Source: JAQWUY01 sp049615605
GTDB lineage: Bacteria; Pseudomonadota; Alphaproteobacteria; JAQWUY01
Assembly (NCBI GenBank): GCA_049615605.1
Contig: JBMZFW010000033.1
Location: forward strand, 1-12,808
Direction of reading: 5' to 3'
Length of the DNA stretch: 12,808 bases
Position 1 is the first letter of the stretch; each line of letters opens with the position of its first letter. Under the pieces are notes generated by a model. That model was not told the origin of the DNA. It did no database searches and saw nothing but the letters and a program-made list of their open reading frames with translations. Both the position numbers and the translations under genes were made by a program. Below, one piece after another: positions 7,703 to 12,808 of this stretch.

Positions 7703-7891
7703 ATGGGCAAGATAAAGAAAAAAGTCAAAGAAAATATAAATTCTGACAATGTTATAGATTTATCAGTTGATATTGGATTAATTTTAATTGATGCAATCAA
7801 TCAACCAATTATAATAGCTGTAAGATTTACTAAATTCTTAGTTAGAAAAATTGTTTCAAAATATTTAAAAAAGTTAATTAAGAAAAATTAA
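7703..7891 (+). CDS. Small basic protein of unknown function
   Basis: I do not recognise this 62-residue protein. It begins with a lysine-rich stretch (MGKIKKKVKEN), has a short acidic and hydrophobic middle (NVIDLSVDIGLILIDAI) and ends in a strongly cationic segment that could form an amphipathic helix (VRFTKFLVRKIVSKYLKKL). No cysteine or tryptophan is present. It could sit on a membrane surface or bind nucleic acid; neither is shown. Support for its reality comes from the well-spaced promoter ending exactly at its ATG and from its stop codon, which shares a TTAA with the stop of convergent hisD, just as in another gene pair of this window. Confidence 0.6.
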   Translation: MGKIKKKVKENINSDNVIDLSVDIGLILIDAINQPIIIAVRFTKFLVRKIVSKYLKKLIKKN

Positions 7892-9189
7892 ACTTTATTT
7901 TTCTTTAAACGAACCGCAATTGATTTTGCGTGGGCGTCAAGCCCTTCACACTGTGCAATTAAAATTGCGTCTTCACCAATTTGATTAATGTTTTCTTCGT
8001 CACATTTTAAAATTGATGTGCGTTTCATAAAGTCCATTACACCAAGTCCGCTTGCATACTTTGCCGAACGGGCGGTTGGTAATACGTGGTTTGTACCGCC
8101 AATGTAATCACCAATGGCTTCTGGTGTGAAATTCCCGATAAAGATTGCACCTGCATTTGATACTTTGTCTGCCAATGTGTCCGCATCTTTAATACAAAGT
8201 TGCAAGTGTTCCGATGCAATCGCATCAATTAATGGTAATGCATTATCAAAATTATCAACCACAATTATTGTGCCAAAATCCTCCCAAGATTTTTTTGCAA
8301 TTTCCGCCCTTGGTAATTCTGGAATAATTTTATCAACTTCTGCCATAACTGAATTTGCGAAATCTTGATTGTCGGTAATTAAAATTGATTGTGCGGATAC
8401 ATCGTGTTCCGCCTGTGCCATTAAGTCATATGCAACCCAATTTGGATTGGCTGAATTATCCGCAACAATTAATACTTCGCTTGGACCAGCAATCATATCA
8501 ATTCCAACTTTGCCGAATACTTGGCGTTTTGCATTGGCAACAAAGGCATTACCCGGACCTGTAATTTTTACAACTGGGGCAATACTTTCTGTACCATAGG
8601 CAAGTGCACCAATTGCTTGAGCACCGCCAACTTTATATATTTCATTAACACCAGCAATTTTACACGCACCAATTACATATGGGTTTACTTCGCCGTTTGG
8701 TGTTGGAACTGTAATGGCTAGTCTTTTCACACCAGCAACTTTGGCTGGTACAACATTCATTAATACAGATGATGGATATGAAGCGGTTCCACCCGGTACA
8801 TATAACCCCGCACTTTCAACAGGTAAATATTTAATGCCAAGACCAACCCCAATATCATCATTGTAATTAATATCCGTTGGTAATGATTTAATGTGGTAAT
8901 CATAAATGCGTTTGTGGGCGTGTTCCAATGCCTTAATAACATCTTTATCACATTGATTATAATAATCGTTTATTTCATTTTCTGAAAAGCGGATTGTATC
9001 TTTATTTAATTCAAGGTTATCAAACTTCTTTGTATATTCAAATAAAGCCGTATCCCCATTTGATTTTACGGATTCAATAATTTCCGCCACAGTGTTTGTC
9101 ACATCTGTGTCCATTTCCCTTTTACAATTTAACATTTCGTCAAATTGCTTTTGGAAATCTTTATCATTTGAATTTAATATATTTACCAT
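7888..9189 (-). CDS. hisD: Histidinol dehydrogenase HisD
   Basis: The full-length 433-residue enzyme catalyses the last two steps of histidine synthesis, oxidising L-histidinol to L-histidine with two NAD+ in the cytoplasm. Family motifs are intact: YVPGGTASYPSSV (130-142), GPGN (211-214), DMIAGPSEVLIVAD (231-244) and NHVLPT (367-372). The zinc ligands can be matched to the well-studied E. coli enzyme: Q259 and H262 (AQAEHD), D361 (GDYIGG) and H420. The catalytic pair is E327-H328 (ASEHLQ). No other his gene is in the window, so the pathway must be scattered. The start at 9189 has no Shine-Dalgarno, but a promoter ends 9 nt upstream. The stop overlaps the convergent small gene by 4 nt. Confidence 0.97.
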   Translation of the reverse strand: MVNILNSNDKDFQKQFDEMLNCKREMDTDVTNTVAEIIESVKSNGDTALFEYTKKFDNLELNKDTIRFSENEINDYYNQCDKDVIKALEHAHKRIYDYHIKSLPTDINYNDDIGVGLGIKYLPVESAGLYVPGGTASYPSSVLMNVVPAKVAGVKRLAITVPTPNGEVNPYVIGACKIAGVNEIYKVGGAQAIGALAYGTESIAPVVKITGPGNAFVANAKRQVFGKVGIDMIAGPSEVLIVADNSANPNWVAYDLMAQAEHDVSAQSILITDNQDFANSVMAEVDKIIPELPRAEIAKKSWEDFGTIIVVDNFDNALPLIDAIASEHLQLCIKDADTLADKVSNAGAIFIGNFTPEAIGDYIGGTNHVLPTARSAKYASGLGVMDFMKRTSILKCDEENINQIGEDAILIAQCEGLDAHAKSIAVRLKKNKV

Positions 9190-9198
9190 AATGAATGT

Positions 9199-9227
9199 AT
9201 TGTATTCACATTAAGGCTTTTTTGCAA
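9199..9227 (-). promoter_or_regulatory. Promoter of hisD
   Basis: On the minus strand TTGCAA (9227-9222), a 17-nt spacer and TACAAT (9204-9199) lie across the end of the upstream methyltransferase gene. The predicted transcription start is about 3 nt before the hisD ATG at 9189, giving a nearly leaderless message and letting hisD be expressed apart from its upstream neighbour. Confidence 0.5.
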
Positions 9228-10302
9228 TGCTTATTAATCCTTTTACTGGATTGCCGTGTTCGGTTCTTAATGTGGCATTGTTTATTTCAATAACTTCAAA
9301 GTTATTATTTGTTAACACGCTTTCAATATATGATTGTTTGTGCGTGTATCTGCCCGATGGGGTAAGAAAGAAATCATTGTCATTGGTTAAGTTTTCTTCA
9401 TTGGTAAAGGCAAAGTATGAACCACTTTGCAATGTGTCATAAGTTTTATTAAATACTTCGTTTAAATCACCAAAATAACAAAGAACATCACTGGCAATAA
9501 CCCCGTTAAATTCATTTATATTATTATTTAAGTATTCAATTAAATCAGATGCGGATAAATCACAATATAATTCACGGGATTTGGCAAGTTCCAACATTTC
9601 CGCTGATAAATCCACCCCGTGTAAATAATCACATGCATTATTAATATGTGGGGATAATAAACCCGTACCACAACCTGCATCAAGGATTTTAGAAACTTTA
9701 TCTTTATTATGCTTTTTCCAAATTGCTGATAATAATTCAGGTGCTTTGTAATCAAGTTCGGCTAGTTTTTCATCAAAGTCTTCGGCAAAGTCATCAAATA
9801 TTTGCTTAACATATTCCTTGTTTTGTTCCGCCAAGTTTTCACCCAATATTGCCGATGCTATAACCTGTGCATCGTTTGAATCTGGAAATCCATCTTTCCA
9901 CCACTTGGCAAATTCTTTGGCAGAAGACTTGTCTTCAATATGGTATTCGTATAATGCTTTGCCTAAATTGGAATGAATTGTTTCATTGTTTGATTTTATT
10001 AAAAGACCAGCTTTGTAATTATCCAATGATTCCTTATATTGGTAATCTTCGTAATAACATAAACCTAAATCATTGTATAAGTCAGGGTCTTTGTCATTAA
10101 CCATCTTTGCCTGTTCAAATAATTCAATGGCTTTGGTGTATTTTTCTTGGTCTAAATAAATATCCGCAAGCCACCTTAAAGACAAGTAGTGGTTTGGGTC
10201 AATTTTCAAGGCTTGTTTATAGAATTTTTCCGCGTTTTCTAAGTCTTCGTCCGCGTGGAAAGTATCACCCTTATTATATAAGTTTTCTGCTGTGTCTGTC
10301 AT
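9211..10302 (-). CDS. TPR-repeat SAM-dependent methyltransferase (COG4976-like)
   Basis: The 363-residue protein joins about four tetratricopeptide repeats (residues about 4-137, with units such as AEKFYKQALKIDPNHYL and AIELFEQAKMVNDKDPDLY) to a class I methyltransferase. The junction YVKQIFDDFAEDFDEKL (164-180) is characteristic of this proteobacterial family. SAM motif I is LDAGCGTG (207-214) and the end of strand 2 is GVDLS (229-233); SDVLCYFGDL (271-280) occupies the motif IV region. The TPRs probably bind a partner or substrate protein, and the methylated target is unknown. An in-frame ATG at 10314 would add MGFI, but the promoter (start predicted at about 10306) favours the ATG at 10302. 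It lies 21 nt upstream of hisD in the same direction and is divergent from rpmE. Confidence 0.88.
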   Translation of the reverse strand: MTDTAENLYNKGDTFHADEDLENAEKFYKQALKIDPNHYLSLRWLADIYLDQEKYTKAIELFEQAKMVNDKDPDLYNDLGLCYYEDYQYKESLDNYKAGLLIKSNNETIHSNLGKALYEYHIEDKSSAKEFAKWWKDGFPDSNDAQVIASAILGENLAEQNKEYVKQIFDDFAEDFDEKLAELDYKAPELLSAIWKKHNKDKVSKILDAGCGTGLLSPHINNACDYLHGVDLSAEMLELAKSRELYCDLSASDLIEYLNNNINEFNGVIASDVLCYFGDLNEVFNKTYDTLQSGSYFAFTNEENLTNDNDFFLTPSGRYTHKQSYIESVLTNNNFEVIEINNATLRTEHGNPVKGLISIAKKP

Positions 10303-10312
10303 AATGAAGCCC

Positions 10313-10341
10313 ATAATATGACAAGGGGCATATTAAAACAA
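10313..10341 (-). promoter_or_regulatory. Promoter of the TPR-methyltransferase gene
   Basis: TTGTTT (10341-10336), a 17-nt spacer and TATTAT (10318-10313) on the minus strand predict transcription from about 10306. That is downstream of the ATG at 10314 and about 4 nt before the ATG at 10302, which decides the start codon. Confidence 0.45.
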
Positions 10342-10454
10342 GTACAATTATTATTAATTTACTTGCATTTTCTGTGTATTTTGGTAAAAAGACATCAATA
10401 TTAACAGAATCAGTGTGCATAGAAACCACACAACTTATGGAAGGTTATAATATT

Positions 10455-10673
10455 ATGAAAAAAGACATTCACCCAGATTATCACAATATCACAATCAAAA
10501 TGACTGATGGTACTGAATATCAAACTCGCTCTACTTGGGGCAAAGAAGGCGATGTAATGACACTTGACGTGGACAGTGTTTCACACCCAGCATGGACTGG
10601 TGGTCAACAGCGCTTAATGGAAGGTGGTCAATTAGATCGCTTTAACAAGAAGTTTGATAAACTTGGCATATAA
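10455..10673 (+). CDS. rpmE: 50S ribosomal protein L31 (zinc-free type)
   Basis: The 72-residue L31 starts MKKDIHPDYH and contains TRSTWGKEGD, SHPAWTGGQQRL and a DRFNKKF end, as in alphaproteobacterial L31. It lacks the CXXC zinc-binding cysteines, so it is the C-minus form. The protein sits at the bridge between the 50S and 30S subunits. The start is chosen by homology and by AAGG at 10441-10444, 10 nt upstream; the frame stays open back to 10374 but that stretch does not match L31. The upstream region has a possible TTGCAT (10363-10368) / TAAAAA (10385-10390) promoter and a small stem GTGTG/CACAC (10413-10431) in the leader. A strong terminator follows 27 nt after the stop. Confidence 0.96.
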   Translation: MKKDIHPDYHNITIKMTDGTEYQTRSTWGKEGDVMTLDVDSVSHPAWTGGQQRLMEGGQLDRFNKKFDKLGI

Positions 10674-10700
10674 TAAATATATTATATAGACCTATTATCT

Positions 10701-10753
10701 AAAAAACCCAGTGGCTCATTTAGTTAAATCTAAACTTCGCCACTGGGTTTTTT
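10701..10753 (+). terminator. Rho-independent terminator of rpmE with a nested hairpin
   Basis: A perfect 15-bp inverted repeat is seen: AAAAAACCCAGTGGC (10701-10715) and GCCACTGGGTTTTTT (10739-10753). The 23-nt loop contains a second small stem, TTTAG (10719-10723) with CTAAA (10730-10734). The A-run on the left and T-run on the right let it work in both directions. Confidence 0.9.
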
Positions 10754-10760
10754 GACAACA

Positions 10761-10803
10761 AGGGGCAGCGCCCCGCAGGTGCGGACGAGCGAAGCGAAGT
10801 TCA
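10761..10803. repeat. GC-rich palindromic island, possible dispersed extragenic element
   Basis: This 43-nt stretch is strongly GC-rich in an AT-rich intergenic region. It holds GGGGC-AGC-GCCCC (10762-10774), then CCGC-AGGT-GCGG (10773-10784), then the direct motif GAGCGAAGCGAAG (10787-10799). No reading frame or promoter explains it. The make-up is like short extragenic palindromes that occur in many copies per genome. Only one copy is in this window, so the repeat nature is inferred. Confidence 0.4.
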
Positions 10804-10834
10804 TTCTTGCCTCACTAAAATTGATTTTGGTTTT

Positions 10835-10863
10835 TTGCCTTTTTATATTTTGTTAATTATAAT
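10835..10863 (+). promoter_or_regulatory. Promoter of the ankyrin-tail membrane protein gene
   Basis: TTGCCT (10835-10840), a 17-nt spacer and TATAAT (10858-10863) predict a start near 10870 and a leader of about 24 nt. A second TATAAT lies at 10868-10873 with a poorer -35 region. Confidence 0.45.
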
Positions 10864-10893
10864 TTAATATAATTAAACAGTTTGGGTAATAAA

Positions 10894-11271
10894 ATGATTG
10901 AACTTTTACTTTTAATATTAATAATTCTTATAGCTATTTGGTTAATAGGTTTTATCTTTACAAATCTTGGCGCCGCTATAATTATTGTAGTATCTATATT
11001 AGCTGTATGTGTGATTTTTCAAATTTTAAAATATATATTTACCTCATCCGAATCTGAAAAAAATATTAACTCAAAACCAAAAGAATATATTGAAGAAGAA
11101 ATAGTAAAAGAAGAAAAAGAAACATTAAGACTAGTAGGTTTTGATGTCAATATTGAGGCTTTTAATGGAGATACTCCAATGAAAATAGCTAAATCTAAAG
11201 GTAATAAAAAAATGATGGAAATATTAAAAGAGCAACAAAGAAAAAAGCCAAAAGAAAACGGTATTTTATAA
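10894..11271 (+). CDS. Hypothetical membrane protein with a single ankyrin-like unit
   Basis: I do not recognise this 125-residue protein as a named family. Two N-terminal membrane helices are visible (about residues 2-22, starting MIELLLLIL, and about 25-49). A charged, Lys/Glu-rich linker (about 52-80, with EEEIVKEEKE) leads to a C-terminal segment GDTPMKIAKSKGNKKMMEIL (about 91-110), which fits one ankyrin repeat (G-x-TP-x-x-x-A-x-x-x-G, then a hydrophobic helix). The soluble part is expected in the cytoplasm. The ATG at 10894 has GGG about 7 nt upstream; a TTG four codons earlier is possible but less likely. The codon use is more AT-rich than in neighbouring housekeeping genes, and the gene is enclosed by its own promoter and terminator, consistent with an accessory gene. 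Confidence 0.65.
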   Translation: MIELLLLILIILIAIWLIGFIFTNLGAAIIIVVSILAVCVIFQILKYIFTSSESEKNINSKPKEYIEEEIVKEEKETLRLVGFDVNIEAFNGDTPMKIAKSKGNKKMMEILKEQQRKKPKENGIL

Positions 11272-11289
11272 TACTTTATTCTGACAAAG

Positions 11290-11323
11290 AAAAAGCCTCG
11301 TTTTTTAACGAGGCTTTTTTTTT
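11290..11323 (+). terminator. Bidirectional rho-independent terminator
   Basis: A 13-bp perfect stem (11290-11302 with 11307-11319, core GCCTCGTT/AACGAGGC) has a TTTT loop and runs into nine T residues (11315-11323); the left arm begins with A residues. It lies between the converging membrane-protein gene and the sensor gene and overlaps the last bases of the latter, so it can end both transcripts. Confidence 0.9.
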
Positions 11324-11801
11324 AATCTTCTAATTCCCAATCATCTTCATCATCGTGGTGATAATCACGCAAATGTCTTATATATTTATTTCTTTTCTTT
11401 TCTGATAAAGAATTCCAATACTTTGGAAAGTCTGCTACGAATAATTTGAAATTACTGTGTTGTAATTCGTGCAGTTTATTCATTTGAATTGCAAATTCTT
11501 GTTCGCTAATTTTACCAGCCATAAGATTAATTCTTATTTCTTGGATAATTTGTTTTTGCTTTAATATTTGCTGTCTTTTTTCTTGTTTGGTTATGTTGTT
11601 GGTTTCATTCCATTTTCTAAAACCTGCTGGCGATAATATAATCATTGGATAATGATTTCCCGTGATTATATTAAAAATAGCATTTTTACCAAAATGGGCA
11701 ACAGATACAAATCCAATAATAAATACGATGTTTAATATTACTGAAAAACCAAATAAAACTTTCCAGTGTGTTTTCATTTTATAAATAATTGTTTTTACCA
11801 T
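11322..11801 (-). CDS. CpxP/CnrX-like membrane-anchored periplasmic sensor protein
   Basis: The 159-residue protein has a short basic N-terminus, one membrane helix (about 14-34, VLFGFSVILNIVFIIGF) and a mostly helical periplasmic part. The region IRINLMAGKISEQEFAIQMN (89-108) followed by KLHELQHSNF (109-118) and SLSEKKRNKYIRHL resembles the helical hairpin of the heavy-metal-resistance/CpxP-type proteins, in which His residues bind metal (here H111 and H115 are candidates). The C-terminus is His/Asp/Glu-rich (DYHHDDEDDWELED). The ATG at 11801 follows the stop of the 79-aa gene after 1 nt, with GGGA 7 nt upstream; a later ATG lies 8 codons in. By position after an ECF sigma and a small membrane gene, it likely senses a periplasmic signal. 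The family call is from pattern only. Confidence 0.7.
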   Translation of the reverse strand: MVKTIIYKMKTHWKVLFGFSVILNIVFIIGFVSVAHFGKNAIFNIITGNHYPMIILSPAGFRKWNETNNITKQEKRQQILKQKQIIQEIRINLMAGKISEQEFAIQMNKLHELQHSNFKLFVADFPKYWNSLSEKKRNKYIRHLRDYHHDDEDDWELED

Positions 11802-11802
11802 T

Positions 11803-12042
11803 TTATAATCCCATTCCCATTTTAAAAATTTCCATAACCGAAGAAAAACCAGATTGCATTGCAATTGTTGTAATCATATATACTGGTACGGCAACTGCAC
11901 CCATTAATGCACCACCAGTTAACCATAAAAACCCAAGGTCATCATTTTTAATTTCCACATTTGTATATGGAATACTTGCATAAACCTTGTTATATAAATG
12001 TTGTGATGGTTCTGGCAACTTATGTGTTTTGTTTATTTTCAT
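11803..12042 (-). CDS. Small single-pass membrane protein, candidate anti-sigma factor
   Basis: The 79-residue protein has about 36 N-terminal residues expected in the cytoplasm (KLPEPSQHLYNKVYASIPY), one membrane helix (about 37-61, FLWLTGGALMGAVAVPVYM) and a short end (IFKMGMGL). It has no zinc-binding HxxxCxxC motif. Size and topology resemble CnrY, the short membrane-bound anti-sigma factor of the CnrYXH system, and the start codon overlaps the sigma gene stop (ATGA), the usual arrangement for a sigma/anti-sigma pair. No direct sequence match to a named anti-sigma family is visible to me, so the role is inferred from architecture and context. Translation is supported by a strong GGAGG site. 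Confidence 0.72.
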   Translation of the reverse strand: MKINKTHKLPEPSQHLYNKVYASIPYTNVEIKNDDLGFLWLTGGALMGAVAVPVYMITTIAMQSGFSSVMEIFKMGMGL

Positions 12043-12584
12043 ACCAATTCCTCCATATTTAAATCTTTTCCTATTTTAACCCTTGCCCTGCGAAGCATAC
12101 TGTCGACGGCACTGGTTGTTATATCCATAACCTTTGCTATTTCTTTTATTTTTAATTCTTCCCAATAAAACAAAGTAATCACAGTTCTTTCCATTGGTTT
12201 TAATTTTTCTATTACCTGTTTAATTTGTTTTGATGATTGTTGCTTAAATATTGTTGTATCGGATAAATCCGTGTCATCGGCAAATTCAAAGTTATCAATA
12301 TCACAGCTTACTTTGTGTTTTCTTAATAAATCTATGCTTGTATTAACGGTAATTCGGTATAACCAAGTTTTTAATTTATAATCGCCCTTAAAGCTTTCGG
12401 CTTTTTCCCATACTTTTATAAATACTTCTTGGGTTATGTCTTCTGCTTTTGTGTTGTCATTTACTGTTTGTATAGCAACCCTATATACCATTGGCATATA
12501 TTCATCAACAAAAGTGCGACAGGCATTTGCATCACCCATCGCAATTTTGTTCATTAACGATTTTTCACTATTAAACAGCAACAT
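12039..12584 (-). CDS. ECF-type RNA polymerase sigma factor
   Basis: The 181-residue protein contains only sigma region 2 (about residues 17-91) and region 4 (about 123-175), as in extracytoplasmic-function sigma factors. Region 2 shows AEDITQEVFIKVWE (47-60) and KLKTWLYRITVNTSIDLLRK (70-89); region 4 shows KLKPMERTVITLFYWEEL (128-144) and the recognition helix area ITTSAVDSMLRRARVKI (155-171). An acidic linker (about 94-112) joins them. It should direct RNA polymerase to the promoters of an envelope or metal response when released from its anti-sigma factor. It follows the EF-hand gene by 11 nt and overlaps the next gene by 4 nt. The start at 12584 is not certain: TATAAT lies 1 nt before it, and another in-frame ATG occurs at 12554. 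Confidence 0.93.
   Translation of the reverse strand: MLLFNSEKSLMNKIAMGDANACRTFVDEYMPMVYRVAIQTVNDNTKAEDITQEVFIKVWEKAESFKGDYKLKTWLYRITVNTSIDLLRKHKVSCDIDNFEFADDTDLSDTTIFKQQSSKQIKQVIEKLKPMERTVITLFYWEELKIKEIAKVMDITTSAVDSMLRRARVKIGKDLNMEELV
12050..12054 (-). promoter_or_regulatory. Strong Shine-Dalgarno of the anti-sigma candidate gene
   Basis: GGAGG on the minus strand lies 7 nt before the ATG at 12042, inside the last codons of the sigma gene. It is the clearest ribosome-binding site in the window, which suggests that the small membrane protein is made in good amount relative to the sigma factor. Confidence 0.75.
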
Positions 12585-12595
12585 AATTATAAATG

Positions 12596-12808
12596 TTATC
12601 TTGCAGTGAATAATTCGTCAATGGAAAGTGAACCGTCTTTATTTTTGTCTTTCACAACAAACATCATATGTTGTTTTGCATTTTCAAATTCTTTAAATGT
12701 TAATTTACCGTCATTATTGGTATCAACTTTTTTGAAAATGTCATTTTTTTGACTAACTGTTAAGTTTTTAAAGAAGTAATCACCTCTTTTACGATGGTGG
12801 TCATCATC
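12596..12808 (-). CDS. EF-hand calcium-binding protein, 5' partial
   Basis: The frame is open to the right edge of the window, so the N-terminus, where a signal peptide would be expected, is missing. The 70 visible residues hold two canonical EF-hand loops: DTNNDGKLTFKE (29-40) and DKNKDGSLSIDE (54-65). Both have acidic or amide ligands at loop positions 1, 3 and 5, Gly at 6 and Glu at 12, so both should bind Ca2+. Each loop is flanked by helical segments (QKNDIFKKV, FENAKQHMMFV). The visible part starts with a charged, His-bearing stretch (DDDHHRKRG). The stop lies 11 nt before the sigma gene, so it is probably in the same operon. It may act as a periplasmic Ca2+ or metal sensor feeding the sigma system, or be one of its targets; this is inference. 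Confidence 0.88.
   Translation of the reverse strand, partial: DDDHHRKRGDYFFKNLTVSQKNDIFKKVDTNNDGKLTFKEFENAKQHMMFVVKDKNKDGSLSIDELFTAR

Noticed and set aside
10413..10431. GTGTG/CACAC hairpin in the rpmE leader as an autoregulatory site
   Set aside because: Only 5 bp with a 9-nt loop; too weak to claim a regulatory structure without conservation.
10446..10451. TATAAT directly upstream of rpmE as a promoter
   Set aside because: Transcription would start inside the rpmE coding sequence, and this hexamer lies within the spacer between AAGG and the ATG.
10374..10454. N-terminal extension of L31 to 10374
   Set aside because: L31 proteins begin at the MKKDIHPDYH sequence, and AAGG lies upstream of that ATG; the 27 extra residues match nothing in the family.
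11802..11864. N-terminal extension of the CpxP/CnrX-like protein to 11864
   Set aside because: It would overlap the 79-aa gene by about 60 nt, and the ATG at 11801 has GGGA at good spacing directly after the upstream stop.

Overview
The window is a 12.8-kb, AT-rich, densely packed bacterial chromosome segment. The best clue to the organism is FtsK: the insert just before Walker B (around residues 506-540, with QTGFDENG and KKYPYLVIIVDEMADL) is a form typical of alphaproteobacterial FtsK. The zinc-free L31 starting MKKDIHPDYH, the DUF1289 protein and the COG4976-type TPR methyltransferase agree with this. My reading is an AT-rich, compact alphaproteobacterium, perhaps host- or gut-associated. 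The lifestyle and the exact lineage are inference only.

Layout from left to right: the 3' part of an M23 (LytM/MepM-like) murein peptidase (+); an EamA/DMT transporter and a DUF1289 zinc-type protein in one unit (-); a short three-helix YgjV-like membrane protein and an MFS transporter (+); ftsK followed directly by rsmD (-); an FAD monooxygenase of the UbiH/COQ6 family (+); a tiny lysine-rich protein (+); hisD and a TPR-methyltransferase (-); rpmE for ribosomal protein L31 (+) with a strong terminator; a GC-rich palindromic island; an orphan membrane protein with an ankyrin-like tail (+); and, reading leftward from the right edge, a four-gene unit of EF-hand protein, ECF sigma factor, 79-aa single-pass membrane protein and CpxP/CnrX-like periplasmic protein.

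Most genes are ordinary housekeeping genes. The right-hand unit looks like a self-contained envelope or metal-sensing circuit. Its order and architecture recall CnrYXH, with an ECF sigma factor, a short membrane anti-sigma candidate and a periplasmic sensor, but here a calcium-type EF-hand protein lies upstream. Both the sensor and the EF-hand protein carry His/Asp-rich segments.

Two genome-wide habits stand out. First, several genes have a good -10 box only 6-10 nt before the ATG and no Shine-Dalgarno, so their mRNAs should be leaderless or nearly so, while several internal or downstream genes have a recognisable Shine-Dalgarno (best is GGAGG before the 79-aa gene). Second, convergent genes overlap instead of being separated: two pairs share a single TTAA that holds both stop codons, and a third pair overlaps by 18 nt. 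No tRNA, rRNA, CRISPR, insertion sequence or transposase was seen.
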